Source: Tepidiforma sp.
Lineage (GTDB): Bacteria > Chloroflexota > Dehalococcoidia > Tepidiformales > Tepidiformaceae
Length of the DNA: 64,000 bases
Assembly: GCF_026003995.1 (NCBI RefSeq)
Contig: NZ_BPIG01000001.1
Location: 1-64,000, forward strand
Direction: 5' to 3'
Below, in pieces: positions 19,348 to 29,924 of this stretch; position 1 is the stretch's first letter; every line of letters begins with the position of its first letter. The position numbers were made by a program, and so were the translations under genes. Below the pieces are notes generated by a model. That model was not told the DNA's origin. It was given only the letters and a program-made list of their open reading frames with translations, and did no database searches.

Positions 19348-19851
19348 GTGCTCCAGGAGCCGTCGTTCGACCTCCCCGCCCACGCCCTCCCCCCGCGCGC
19401 CAGCCTCGTCGCCGAACCGGGCGCGCTCCCCGGCCTCCGCAGCGCCATCTGGATGGGGGGCGCCCACAGCCTCCGCGGCGAACCGCTCCACCCGGCCGCG
19501 CTCGAAACCGCCTGGCTGGTGGACTGCGCCGGCGACATGCCGCGCCCCTACCGCGATGCCGCAGGCCTCCACATCGCCTGCGTCTTCGCCGACCTGGAGG
19601 CGCTCGTCCTCCCCTCCCGCCACATCCTCCCCGTCGTCGACCGGCTCGCTGCGGCCGTCACCGCGCCCGCGGCCGCGCCCGCCGGCGTCTACATCATGTG
19701 CACCCACGGGATGAACCGCAGCGGCCTCGTCGCCGGCCTCCTGCTCCGCCGCCTCGGCCTCGATGCCGACGGCGCGGTCGCGGCGATCCGCGCCGCCCGC
19801 CCCGGCGCCCTCTCCAACGGCTCGTTCGTCGATCTCCTCCGCCGCGCCTGA
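19348..19851 (+). CDS. Dual-specificity/tyrosine phosphatase-like protein (CX5R)
   Basis: MCTHGMNRSGLVAGLLLRRLG: C-X5-R phosphatase loop; GTG start. Confidence 0.65.
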   Translation: MLQEPSFDLPAHALPPRASLVAEPGALPGLRSAIWMGGAHSLRGEPLHPAALETAWLVDCAGDMPRPYRDAAGLHIACVFADLEALVLPSRHILPVVDRLAAAVTAPAAAPAGVYIMCTHGMNRSGLVAGLLLRRLGLDADGAVAAIRAARPGALSNGSFVDLLRRA

Positions 19852-19855
19852 GGCG

Positions 19856-20560
19856 TCAGCCAGGGTCGTCCTCTTCTTCCTTCCCTTCGAGCAAGTCCGG
19901 TCGCCGTTCCCGGGTCCGCTCGAGCCGCTGCTGCCGCCGCCACGCCTCGATCTTCGCGTGGTGCCCGCTCAGCAGCACCTCCGGCACGCTCCATCCTTTG
20001 TACTCCGCCGGCCGCGTGTATTGCGGGTGCTCCAGCAGCCCGTCGGCGAACGACTCCTCCTCCGGCGAGGCCGCATCGCCCAGCGCCCCCGGGATGTGTC
20101 GCGTCACCGCGTCGATCAGCACCATCGCCGGCAGCTCGCCGCCGGTCAGCACGTAGTCCCCGATCGAAATCTCGCGGTCGACGAAGTGTTCGACGAACCG
20201 CTCGTCCACGCCCTCGTACCGCCCGCAGACGAGGATGAGCCGCGGCTCCGCGGCCAGCTCCCGCACGATGCGGTCGTTCAGCCGTTCGCCCGCCGGCGTC
20301 AGGTAGACGACGAGCCCCCGCTCCGGCGCCCGCGCCCGCACGAACTCCAGCGCACGGTCCAGCACGTCGACCCGCATCACCATCCCCTGCCCGCCGCCGA
20401 ACGGGTAGTCGTCGACCGTCCGGTGCCGGTCCGTCGCGTGCTCGCGGATGTCATAGATGTGGAGGTCGAGCAGCCCGTCTTCGCGCGCCCGCTTCACGAT
20501 CGACACATCCAGCGGCCCGCGGAACGCCTCCGGGAAGAGCGTCAGCACGTCGATGCGCAT
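19856..20560 (-). CDS. trmD: tRNA (guanine-N1-)-methyltransferase TrmD
   Basis: [13 protein letters not shown]...[10 protein letters not shown]...[13 protein letters not shown]...[27 protein letters not shown]. Confidence 0.97.
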   Translation of the reverse strand: MRIDVLTLFPEAFRGPLDVSIVKRAREDGLLDLHIYDIREHATDRHRTVDDYPFGGGQGMVMRVDVLDRALEFVRARAPERGLVVYLTPAGERLNDRIVRELAAEPRLILVCGRYEGVDERFVEHFVDREISIGDYVLTGGELPAMVLIDAVTRHIPGALGDAASPEEESFADGLLEHPQYTRPAEYKGWSVPEVLLSGHHAKIEAWRRQQRLERTRERRPDLLEGKEEEDDPG

Positions 20561-20607
20561 CGCACCCGAGGTTCGGCCATGCCGGCGCCGGCGGCAAGCC
20601 CTGCTGC

Positions 20608-21093
20608 CTAGCCGCCGTGCTCCACCGGCCCCGCGAGCAGGTCCGCGACGTGGTCCAGCAGCGGCAGCAGCACGTCCATCCCCTGCCGGACGGCCTTCGG
20701 GTTGCCCGGCAGATTCACGATGAGTGTCCGCCCGCGCGTCACCGCCAGCCCCCGCGTCAGCGCTGCGAACGGTGTGTGCTGGAGCCCGTTCACCACCAGC
20801 GCGACCGCGATCCCGAGCGCCTCCCGCTCGGCCACGTCCCGCGTCGCCTCGGGCGTCACGTCGCGCGGCGTCAGCCCCGTCCCGCCCGTCGTCACGATGA
20901 CGTCCGCCACCCCGGCATCGGCCCACGCCCGCAGCCGCTCCGCGATGACCGCGCGCTCATCCGGCACCACCCCGCGGGCGACGACCTCGTGGCCCGCCCC
21001 TGCCGCCAGCTCGGCGATGAGGGGCCCGCCGAGGTCTTCCCGCTCCCCGGCAGCGCCCCGGTCCGAAACCGTCAGGATGGCAACCCGCGCCAT
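20608..21093 (-). CDS. MogA/MoaB family molybdenum cofactor biosynthesis protein
   Basis: [59 protein letters not shown]. Confidence 0.92.
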   Translation of the reverse strand: MARVAILTVSDRGAAGEREDLGGPLIAELAAGAGHEVVARGVVPDERAVIAERLRAWADAGVADVIVTTGGTGLTPRDVTPEATRDVAEREALGIAVALVVNGLQHTPFAALTRGLAVTRGRTLIVNLPGNPKAVRQGMDVLLPLLDHVADLLAGPVEHGG

Positions 21094-21139
21094 GCCGTCA
21101 TCCTACCCTCCCGGCCATGCCGGGGCCGGAAAAAAGTGG

Positions 21140-21169
21140 TTGACAGGCCATTTCGGGGGAGCCTACCAT
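21140..21169 (+). promoter_or_regulatory. dcw cluster promoter
   Basis: TTGACA (21140-21145), 18-nt spacer, TACCAT (21164-21169). Confidence 0.6.
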
Positions 21170-21174
21170 GCGCA

Positions 21175-21201
21175 TGGGGGTGAAGTGGGGAGAAATGGGG
21201 A
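21175..21201 (+). promoter_or_regulatory. MraZ box repeats
   Basis: TGGGGGTGAAGTGGGGAGAAATGGGGA: G-runs ending at 21180, 21190, 21200 (10-bp period), upstream of mraZ. Confidence 0.75.
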
Positions 21202-21269
21202 GCCTGTAGGCCCCCGGTCCCCGGAAATGGGGAACGCTCCAGCGCCCGCCCCCGGAAAGTGATGAGGGC

Positions 21270-21740
21270 ATGCAGACGCGCTTCTCAGGCGCCTACGACT
21301 ACACGCTGGACGACCGGGGCCGGGTGCCGATCCCCCCGGCCTTCCGCGATGCCCTCAAGCCCGGCGGCTACATCGGCGCCGGCGCCGACCAGTGCCTGCA
21401 CGTCTACACGCTCGAGGAGTTCGAACGGCAGGCCGCCATCTTCGACAACCTCCCCGAGGGCGACCCCCTCGCCGAGGACGCCCGCCGTGACTTCTACGCC
21501 AACTTCTGGCCGACCCAGCTCGACGGCCAGGGGCGCATCAACCTCCGCGACGACCTCGCCAGCCGCGCCGGCATCAGCCAGGACGCGCGCGACGTCAAAG
21601 TCGTCGGCGTCGGCCGCCGGATCGAAATCTGGAACGCCGCCGCCTACGCCGCCCGCGAAGCCGAGCGCAAGCGCGCCCGCGCCGAGATCGCCGCTGCCGG
21701 CTTCGCTGCGGCCCAGCCGACACCCCAGGGAGGAGCGTAA
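21270..21740 (+). CDS. mraZ: Transcriptional regulator MraZ
   Basis: FSGAYDYTLDDRGRVPIPPAFRDAL; first gene of dcw cluster. Confidence 0.95.
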   Translation: MQTRFSGAYDYTLDDRGRVPIPPAFRDALKPGGYIGAGADQCLHVYTLEEFERQAAIFDNLPEGDPLAEDARRDFYANFWPTQLDGQGRINLRDDLASRAGISQDARDVKVVGVGRRIEIWNAAAYAAREAERKRARAEIAAAGFAAAQPTPQGGA

Positions 21741-21741
21741 C

Positions 21742-22719
21742 GTGGTCGTCATGACGTCCTCCCTGCCCATCCACCAGCCCGTCCTCCTCGACGAAGTCCT
21801 GCACTACCTGGACGTGCGGGGGGACGGCACCTACATCGACTGCACCGCCGGGCTCGGCGGTCATTCCGAAGCCATCGTCCGCCGGCTTGGCCCCGGCGGC
21901 CGGCTCCTCTGCATCGACCAGGACGCCGAGGCGCTGGAGTTCGCGCGCGCGAGGCTGGCACCGTTTGGGAGGCGGGTCAGCTTCGTCCACGCGAACTTCC
22001 GCGAACTCGACCGGGTTGCAGCGGAAGCAGGTGTCACGGCTGCCGATGGCATCCTCCTCGACCTGGGCTTCTCCTCCTTCCAGGTCGAAAGCGCCCATCG
22101 CGGGTTCGCCTTCTCGCTCGAAGGCCCCCTCGATATGCGCATGGACCCATCGGCCGGCGGCCCCACTGCCGCCGACATCGTGAACACCTGGGATGAAGCG
22201 TCGCTCGCAGCGCTCTTCTTCGACTACGGCGAAGAGCGGCAGGCGCGGCGGATTGCGCGGGCCATCGTGGCAGCGCGCGCCCGCCAGCCCCTGCGGACGA
22301 CCACCCAGCTCGCCAGTGTCGTCGGGCAGGCCGTGGGGGGTGCCGGGAGACGCACCCCAATTCACCCCGCCACCAAAGTCTTCCAGGCGCTCCGGATCCA
22401 GGTGAACGGTGAACTCGACAGCCTTCACCAGGTGCTTCCGCTCGCCCACGGCCTGCTCGACCCTGGAAACGATGCCCGCCGGCCCGGCCGCCTCGTGGTC
22501 ATCAGTTTCCATTCCCTCGAAGACCGCATCGTGAAGCGGTACTTCCAGCGCGAGGCCGCGGCCTGCATCTGTCCGCCCGGCCTCCCCGAATGCCGCTGCG
22601 GCCACCGGCCCACGCTCACCATCCTCACCCGCCGGGCCGTCCGGCCTTCCGCCGCGGAAATCGACCGCAACCCGCGCGCCCGCAGCGCCGTCCTCCGGGC
22701 CGCCGAGCGGAGGGCCTAG
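21742..22719 (+). CDS. rsmH: 16S rRNA (cytosine1402-N4)-methyltransferase RsmH
   Basis: HQPVLLDEVLHYLDVRGDGTYIDCTAGLGGHSEAI...GILLDLGFSSFQVE...VISFHSLEDRIVK. Confidence 0.95.
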   Translation: MVVMTSSLPIHQPVLLDEVLHYLDVRGDGTYIDCTAGLGGHSEAIVRRLGPGGRLLCIDQDAEALEFARARLAPFGRRVSFVHANFRELDRVAAEAGVTAADGILLDLGFSSFQVESAHRGFAFSLEGPLDMRMDPSAGGPTAADIVNTWDEASLAALFFDYGEERQARRIARAIVAARARQPLRTTTQLASVVGQAVGGAGRRTPIHPATKVFQALRIQVNGELDSLHQVLPLAHGLLDPGNDARRPGRLVVISFHSLEDRIVKRYFQREAAACICPPGLPECRCGHRPTLTILTRRAVRPSAAEIDRNPRARSAVLRAAERRA

Positions 22720-22721
22720 CC

Positions 22722-23156
22722 ATGGCCGCCATCAACCACCCGCTCGGCGGCGTCCGCCGTCCGCTCGGGCTCCCGATTCCCGGGTTTCGGATCAACTGGG
22801 GCGTCGCCGCGGCCGTGGCCTTCCTCCTCTTCGCCGCGCTCCTGCCCGTCCTCCAGAACAGCTTCGTCACCAGCCAGGGCTTCGATGTCCAGGCCTCCCA
22901 GCGCCAGCAGGCGCGGCTCCGCTCCGAGATTTCGCTCCTCGAAGCCGATGTCGCCCGCCTCACCTCCCAGGCCCGCATCGAGCGGCGCGCCCAGGAGATC
23001 GGCCTCGTCAAAGCCGGCGACCCGATCTACGTCACCGTCCAGGAACCCGGCCCCGCGCCGGCGAAACTTCCCGCGGAGTATCTCCCCCCGCCGGCGCCCC
23101 AGCCTGCGCCGGCCGACTCCTGGTGGAAGTCCCTCCTCCGCTGGCGTCCCTGGTAG
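22722..23156 (+). CDS. ftsL: FtsL-like septum formation protein
   Basis: Single TM segment followed by coiled-coil (QASQRQQARLRSEISLLEADVARLTSQARIERRAQEIGLVKAGDPIYV), between rsmH and ftsI. Confidence 0.75.
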   Translation: MAAINHPLGGVRRPLGLPIPGFRINWGVAAAVAFLLFAALLPVLQNSFVTSQGFDVQASQRQQARLRSEISLLEADVARLTSQARIERRAQEIGLVKAGDPIYVTVQEPGPAPAKLPAEYLPPPAPQPAPADSWWKSLLRWRPW

Positions 23157-23204
23157 CCAGCACCACACCCGCCGTCGGACCCCGGCGGCCGGAGGCGCGT
23201 TCGG

Positions 23205-24947
23205 ATGACCATCCAGAAAGCGCGGCCCAGCCGCCGCGTCTGGCTCCCCGCGTTGTTCCTCGGCCTCTTCGGGGCCGTCCTCGCCGCGCGCCTCGTCCAG
23301 CTCCAGGTCCTCCAGCACGAGGCGTACGCCGCCCAGGCCCGCAGCGAGCTCCTCGGCAGCTCCACCATCTACGCCCGCCGCGGCGCCATCCTCGACCGGA
23401 ACGGCGGCGTCCTCGCCACCTCCGTCGATACCTGGGACGTCTACCTCAACACCCGCGCCTGGCGCACGCCGGAAACCCGCGCCGCCGTCCTCGAAAAAGT
23501 CAGCGCCATCACCCGCATCCCCCGCGCCGATATCGAAACCCGCCTCGCGGCCAGCGGCGCCGTCGAAACCCGCATCGCCATCGACCTCGACTTCGAACTC
23601 GGCCGCCAGCTCATCGAGGCCGATCTCCCCGGCGTCGTCCTCCTCCCCAACACCGCGCGCGTCCACCCTGAAGGCGACCTCGCGGCGGCCGTTCTCGGCT
23701 TCACCGGCCTCGACAACACCGGCCTCGCCGGCATCGAAGCCTTCTACAACGACATCCTGCAGGGCAAAGCCGGCAAGGCCGTCTACGAGCGCGATACCCT
23801 CGGCGACCCCATCCCCTACGGCCAGTACGTCGCCACCGAACCCGTCCCCGGCGACGACCTCGTCCTCACCATCGACCGCTACCTCCAGCGCCTCGCCGAG
23901 GAGATGCTCGCCGCCGCCGTCAAAGAGCACCGCGCCTCGGGCGGCAGCATCATCGTGATGGACCCCTCGAACGGCGAAATTCTCGCCAACGCGACCCTCC
24001 CCACCGTCCGCTTCTCCACCCTCGAGCAGGACCTCGAATCCGCCACCGAAGAGAAGAGCCCGTTCAAGAACATCGCCGTCACCGACACCTACGAACCCGG
24101 CTCGGTGATGAAGGTCGTCACCGCCGCCGCCGCCATCGACGCCGGCGTCGTCACCCCGGATACCACCTATGTAGATAATGGTGTCGTGGATGTGGAGGGG
24201 GTGCTCCTCAAGAACTGGGACGACGGCGTCTACGGCACGCAAACGATGACCGGCGTGCTCCAGCACTCCATCAACTCCGGCGCCGTCTTCATGCAGCAGA
24301 AGCTCGGCACCCGGCTCTTCCAGTCCTACCTCGATGCGTTCGGCTTCGGCAAACCCACCGGCATCGACCTCCCCGGCGAGGCGAGCGGCTTCTTCCGCCG
24401 CCCCGAAGACCCGGGCTATTCGCCGGTCGACGTCGCCACCCAGTCCTTCGGGCAGTCGATCAGCGTCACGCCGGTCCAGATGATGCAGGCCATCGCTGCC
24501 TGCATCAACGGCGGCAACCTCATCACCCCCCACGTCGTCAAAGCCCGCATCCGGCCCGACGGCTCCCGGGTCGATGTCCAGCCCGCCGTCGTCCGCCGCG
24601 TCATCTCGCAGGCTGCCAGCGACGCGGTCCGCCGGATGATGGGCGACGTCGTCACGCAGGACCCCGACGGCTGGGGCCGCAACCCCGCCCGCTACACCGC
24701 CGGCGGCAAGTCCGGCACCGCCAACATCCCCGTCTGGGGCACCTACACCGACGACCAGCAGATCGTCTCCTTCATGGGGTTCGCGCCTCTCGAAAACCCC
24801 CGCATCCTCGTCCTCGTCCGCCTCGACCAGAACCGCAACCTGCTGACCGGCACCCAGGCCGCCGGCCCCATCTTCGCCCGCTACGTCGATGAGGCCCTCC
24901 GCTACCTGGGCGTCCCTCCAGAGAAAGGAACGGCAACCGCGCGATGA
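23205..24947 (+). CDS. ftsI: Penicillin-binding protein 2 / FtsI transpeptidase
   Basis: RGAILDRNGGVLATS; YEPGSVMKVVTAAAAID (SxxK); GGKSGTAN (KSGT). Confidence 0.95.
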   Translation: MTIQKARPSRRVWLPALFLGLFGAVLAARLVQLQVLQHEAYAAQARSELLGSSTIYARRGAILDRNGGVLATSVDTWDVYLNTRAWRTPETRAAVLEKVSAITRIPRADIETRLAASGAVETRIAIDLDFELGRQLIEADLPGVVLLPNTARVHPEGDLAAAVLGFTGLDNTGLAGIEAFYNDILQGKAGKAVYERDTLGDPIPYGQYVATEPVPGDDLVLTIDRYLQRLAEEMLAAAVKEHRASGGSIIVMDPSNGEILANATLPTVRFSTLEQDLESATEEKSPFKNIAVTDTYEPGSVMKVVTAAAAIDAGVVTPDTTYVDNGVVDVEGVLLKNWDDGVYGTQTMTGVLQHSINSGAVFMQQKLGTRLFQSYLDAFGFGKPTGIDLPGEASGFFRRPEDPGYSPVDVATQSFGQSISVTPVQMMQAIAACINGGNLITPHVVKARIRPDGSRVDVQPAVVRRVISQAASDAVRRMMGDVVTQDPDGWGRNPARYTAGGKSGTANIPVWGTYTDDQQIVSFMGFAPLENPRILVLVRLDQNRNLLTGTQAAGPIFARYVDEALRYLGVPPEKGTATAR

Positions 24948-26341
24948 CCGGCCACATCACCACCGACTTCATCGCCGAGGAGATGTCCCGCCGCGGCTAC
25001 CGGGTCGAATTCGGCGGCTCCGCCGAGGTCACCGGAGGTGCTGCCGATTCCCGCACCGTCCGCCCCGGCGAGCTCTTCTGCGCCTTCCCCGGCGAACGCA
25101 CCCACGGCGACGCCTACGTCGCCGACGCCTTCGCCGCGGGCGCCGTCGCCGCCATCTGCTCGCGGCCGCCGGCCGACGTGCCCCCGGGCCGCACCCTCGT
25201 CGTCGCCCCGGACACCACGAAGGCCGTCGGCGAACTCGCCCGCGCGTGGCGCCTCGCCTGCAACCCCCGCGTCGTCGGCGTGACGGGCACCGTCGGTAAG
25301 ACCACGGCGAAGGATCTCTGCGCCGCCGCCCTCGCGCGCCATTTCCGCGTCTACAGCCGCCGCGGCAACTACAACTCCCGCGAAGGCCTTCCCCTCGCGC
25401 TCCTCGGCCTCCGCCGCGACGACGAGGTGGCCGTCCTCGAAATCGCCATGGATAGCCGCGGCGAAATCGCCTACCTCGCCTCCATCGCCCTGCCCGAAAT
25501 CGGCGGCGTCCTCAACATCGGCCTCACCCACATCGAAAAGCTCGGCTCCATCGAAGCCATCGCCGAGGAGAAGCTCTCCCTCGCCCGCGCGCTGCCGGCC
25601 TCCGGCACCGCCATCCTCAACATGGACGACCCCCGCATCGCGCCCGAGGCAGCCCGGCTGCCCTGCCGCGTCATCGGCTTCGGCGCGCCCGGGTCCGGCG
25701 CCGCGCTGGTCGTGAGCGATGCCGCCGCGCGCGGCCTCGAAGGCACCTCCTTTACCGTCGCGTACGAAGGCCGCGCCGCTCGCGTCGATGCGCCGCTCCC
25801 CGGCCTCCACACCATCCCCGCGGCCCTCTTCACCATCGCGGCCGGCATCGCCCTCGGCCTCCCGTTCGAAGATGCGGCCGCTGCCGTCTCCGCCGCCGAG
25901 CTGCCGGACCGCCGCATCGCCGTCCGCCGCAGCGATACCGGCGCCACCATCCTCGACGACCGCTACAACTCCAGCCCGGCTTCGCTCGCCGGCGCGCTGC
26001 GCCTCCTCCGCGACGCCGAAGGCCGCCGCATCGCCCTCCTCGGCAAGATGGCCGAGCTCGGCGACTTCGAAGAGCAGGAGCACCGGGCCGCCGGCGCCCT
26101 CGCCGCCGAGTGCGCCGATGTCCTCATCGCTGTCGGCGAAACCTGCCGGAGTGCGATGGCGCTTGCGTCCGGTGCCCGCGACGCCGGCCACCGCGCACGT
26201 CCGCTGGTTCGCCGACCCGCGACGACGCCGCCCGCTGCGGCCCGCGCCATCCTCGCGCCCCGGCGACACGATCCTCCTCAAGGCCTCCCGCTCGCGAGGC
26301 GCTTCGAGACCAGGTCCTGCCCGCTCCTGGAGGTGCGAACC
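24944..26341 (+). pseudogene. murF: UDP-MurNAc-tripeptide-D-Ala-D-Ala ligase MurF, frame-disrupted near its 3' end as given
   Basis: GVTGTVGKTTAKDL, EIAMDSRGEI, LDDRYNSSPASL; C-terminus continues in other frames (HVRWFAD; PGDTILLKASRSR). Confidence 0.88.
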
Positions 26342-27348
26342 GTGATCCACGCCCTCTTCTCCGGCGTCGCCATCGCGTTCGCGGTCCTCGCGCTCGCCCT
26401 CGGCTGAGCCCATCCTCCGCTACCTCCGCCGCCGGCAGCATCGGCAAGCAGCATCTCCGAGTACCTGCGCCGGATACGCACCAGAAGAAGGCCGGCACCC
26501 CCACGTTCGGCGGCCTCATCATCTGGCTGCACCGACCCTCCTCGTCGACCGCCGATCGCGGTCGACTGGTGGGACCACCGGTCCATCCTCCTGCCCCTCG
26601 CGCGTCATCGCCGTCGACCGGCGCCGCCGGCTTCGTCGACGACCTCGGGACGCTGCAGCACCGCACGCCAGAAGGCGGCCTCGCGCTGGACGCTTCAAGC
26701 TCGGCGTTCTCCGCCGTTCCTCGCCTCTCGGCGCCGCCTTCGTCCTCTACCGCCACATCGAGGTCCAGTCCATCAACGTCCCCTGCGCCGGTTCAGCTGC
26801 GCGCTCGGCCTCCTCTACATCCCGCTCGCTGCCGCCGTCATCGTCGCCTCCACCACGCGCCGTCGCCGTCACCGACGGCCTCGATGCGCTCGCCGGCGGG
26901 CACCACGCTCATCGCCTTCATCGCCTACGGGATCATCGCCTTCATCCAGGGCCAGGAGTTCGTCGCCACCTTCGCCTTCATCATCGCCGGCGCCAACCTC
27001 GGCTTTCTCTGGTACAACGCCCACCCGGCCCGCGTCTTCATGGGCGACACCGGCGCACTCGCCCTCGGCTCCTCGCTCGCCGTCGTCGCGCTCATGACCG
27101 GCCAGTGGCTCCTGCTGCCGCTCATCGGCTTCATCTTCGTCGTCGAAGCCGGCTGCGCGACGTCATCCAGGTCGGCTACGTACAAGCTCACCGGCCGCAA
27201 GCGCTTCTTCCGGCACGCGCCCCCTTCCACCACCACCTCGAGCGCGTCGGCTGGGCCGAGACGCAGATCGTCACCGCGCTTCTGGATCATCGGCATCGCC
27301 GCCGCAATGCTCGGCGTCGCCCTCGCGCTGGAGGTGCCGGAGCGATGA
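26342..27348 (+). pseudogene. mraY: Phospho-MurNAc-pentapeptide transferase MraY, frame-disrupted as given
   Basis: DTHQKKAGTPTFGGLIIW; TDGLDALAGGTTLIAFIAYGIIAFIQGQEFVA; NAHPARVFMGDTGALALGSSLAVVAL; YKLTGRKRFFRHAP. Confidence 0.85.
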
Positions 27349-28740
27349 GCGCCGCGCCCGCCGGTCTCCCGCCGCTCGAAGGTCTCCCGGTGCTCGTCTA
27401 CTCGATGGGCATCGAAGGGCGCGACCTCGCCCGCTGGCTCATCGCCCGCGGCGCCCGCGTCACCATCTCCGACACCCGCACCGATGCCGCCCTTGCCGCG
27501 GCTGGCGCCGAAACGCCCGAAGGCGTCGAACGCGTCGTCACCGGCCAGCCCCTGCTCGACCCGGCTGGCTTCGGCCTCGTCGCCGTCTCCCAGTCCATCC
27601 TCCGCTACGACCCGGCCCTCGCCCGGGCGCGCGAGCTCGGCATCCCGATCACCTCCCAGATGCGGCTCTTCCTCCAGCTCTGCCCGGGCCGGACCATCGG
27701 CATCACCGGCTCGAGCGGCAAGTCCACCACCACCGCGCTCGTCGGCGCCATGGCCAGCGCCGCCGGCATCGAGTTCGTCCTCGGCGGCAACATCGGCGAA
27801 CCCCTCCTCGCGCGTCTCGGCGAAATTCGCCCCGAGACCACCGTCATCCTCGAAATCAGCCACACCCAGCTCCAGTACACCGACCGCTCGCCCCACATCG
27901 CGGCCGTCACGAACGTGACGCCGAACCACCTCGACCAGTTCTCATGGGATGAGTACGTCGGCCTCAAGCGCAACCATATCGCCCACCAGTCCCGCGGCGA
28001 CGTCGCCGTCCTCAACGCCGATAACCCGGTGACCCGGGCGTTCATGGCCTCCGCCCGCGGCCGCCTCGCGGTCACCTCCATCGAAGGGCCCATCGATCTC
28101 GACGGCGCCTGCATCGAAGAGGGCGACATCGTCATCCGCCGCGGCAGCCGCGACCACGCCGGTCCTGCCCGTCGGCGACGTCCGGCTCCGCGGCCGCCAC
28201 AACCTCGCCAATGCCGTCATGGCCTGCGCCATTGCCGCCGAGGCCGGCTGGCCCGTGACCGCGATGGCCCGCGCCATCCGCACCTTCGCCGGCGTGCCGC
28301 ACCGCCTCGAGATCGTCGGCCGCGCCGGCGGGGCCCTCTGGGTCAACGACTCCATCGCCACCAGCCCCGAGCGGACCGTCGCCGGGCTTCGCTCCTTCAC
28401 CGAGCCCGTCGTCCTCCTCCTCGGCGGCCGCGACAAGCACCTCCCGCTCGACCTCCTGCAGGAGGCCGTCCGCGAGCGCTGCCGCGCCGTCGTCTGCTTC
28501 GGCGAATCCGGGCCGCTCTTCCACGACGCCGTCCGCGGCCTCGTCGATGTCGCCCTCCTCGTCGACACGCTCGACGCCGCCATCGACGCCGCGTCCGGCC
28601 TCGCCCGCCCCGGCGACGTCGTCCTCCTCTCCCCCGGCGGCACGAGCTTCGACGCCTACCCCAACTTCGAAGCCCGCGGCGCGCACTTCCGCCAGCTCGT
28701 CCGCGCGCTCCCGGGCTTCACCGAGGAGGTGGCGCCATAG
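27345..28740 (+). pseudogene. murD: UDP-N-acetylmuramoylalanine-D-glutamate ligase MurD, one frame disruption near 28155 as given
   Basis: GITGSSGKSTTTALVGAMA, VTNVTPNHLDQF; then WVNDSIATSPERTVAGLRSF, LLLGGRDKHLPL in ORF 28219-28740 frame. Confidence 0.88.
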
Positions 28741-28784
28741 CAGCCGCACGCACCGGCGACTGGACCCCCGGCCGCCCCGACTAC

Positions 28785-29924
28785 ATGCTCGTGGCCCTCG
28801 TCGGCATTCTCACGGCCTTCGGGCTCGTGGCTGTCTACAGCGCCTCCTTCGTCCGCAGCCTCGTCGATTTCGGCGACCCGTACTACTTCGTCATCCGCCA
28901 GGCCGTCTGGGCGCTCGGCGGCGCCGTCGGCATGTTCGTCATGGCCCGGCTCGATTACCGCCGGCTCCGGCCGCTCGCCGTGCCGCTCATGGGCATCACC
29001 ATCGTCCTCCTCGTCGCCGTCATCGTCATCGGCGTCGAAGGCGGCGGCGCGCGCCGCTGGATCGGTGTCGGCGAACTCACCCTCCAGCCGGCCGAGTTCG
29101 CCAAGCTCACCGTCATCATCTACCTCGCGGCCTGGCTCGCCTCCCGCGGCGGCAGCCTCCGCAGCTTCGAACACGGCCTCGTGCCGTTCGTGCTCATCAT
29201 CGGCACCGTCAGCGCCCTCATCCTCCTCCAGCCGAACCTCGGCACCACGCTCATCATCCTCGCCATCACGGTGACGATGTTCTGGGTCGCCGGCGCCTCG
29301 CTCATCCAGATGGTCGCCCTCCTCGGCAGCGGCCTCGTCGCCATCACCGTCCTCGCCCTCGGGGCGGGCTACCGCGCCGAACGCGTCACCGCCTTCCTCC
29401 ACGCCGAGAAAGACCCCGACGGCATCGGCTTCCAGACGCTGCAGGCGCTCATCGCCGTCGGCAACGGCGGCGTCACCGGCCTCGGCCTCGGCGCCAGCCG
29501 CGCCAAGTTCTTCTACCTGCCCGAATCTCACACCGACGGCATCTTCGCTATCATCGGCGAGGAGCTCGGGCTGCTCGCAGGCCTCGCCATCCTGCTCCTC
29601 TACGTCCTCCTCATGATTCGCGGATACCAGGTCGCGCGCCGCGCCCGCGACGAATTCGGCCAGCTCGTGGCGACCGGCATTACGACCTGGGTCGCCGTGC
29701 AGGCCTTCCTCAACATCGGCGGCATCCTCCGCGTCATCCCGCTGACCGGCGTGCCGCTCCCCTTCCTCAGCTTCGGCAGCAACGCGCTCGCCGCGCTCCT
29801 GCTCGCGATGGGTGTGCTCGTCAGCATCTCCCGCTACGGCAGCGACCGCGGCGGCTACCTCGACCAGCACCCCGTGGAGCGCCGGCCGAAGGGCGCCATC
29901 GTCCGCCGGGAGGGCAGTCCATGA
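28785..29924 (+). CDS. ftsW: Lipid II polymerase / cell division protein FtsW (SEDS family)
   Basis: GLVAVYSASFV, RRWIGVGELTLQPAEFAKLTVI, LPESHTDGIFAIIGEELG, LPFLSFGSNALAAL; start uncertain. Confidence 0.93.
   Translation: MLVALVGILTAFGLVAVYSASFVRSLVDFGDPYYFVIRQAVWALGGAVGMFVMARLDYRRLRPLAVPLMGITIVLLVAVIVIGVEGGGARRWIGVGELTLQPAEFAKLTVIIYLAAWLASRGGSLRSFEHGLVPFVLIIGTVSALILLQPNLGTTLIILAITVTMFWVAGASLIQMVALLGSGLVAITVLALGAGYRAERVTAFLHAEKDPDGIGFQTLQALIAVGNGGVTGLGLGASRAKFFYLPESHTDGIFAIIGEELGLLAGLAILLLYVLLMIRGYQVARRARDEFGQLVATGITTWVAVQAFLNIGGILRVIPLTGVPLPFLSFGSNALAALLLAMGVLVSISRYGSDRGGYLDQHPVERRPKGAIVRREGSP

Noticed and set aside
24165-24215. AT-shifted codon patch in ftsI (TATGTAGATAATGGTGTCGTGGATGTGG)
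   Set aside because: Encodes a normal transpeptidase segment (TTYVDNGVVDVEG) with no promoter-like arrangement; probably codon noise.
22716-24533. 605-aa minus-strand ORF, G/D/E-rich
   Set aside because: Antisense to ftsL and ftsI; composition is the reverse frame of Ala/Val/Leu-rich coding sequence.
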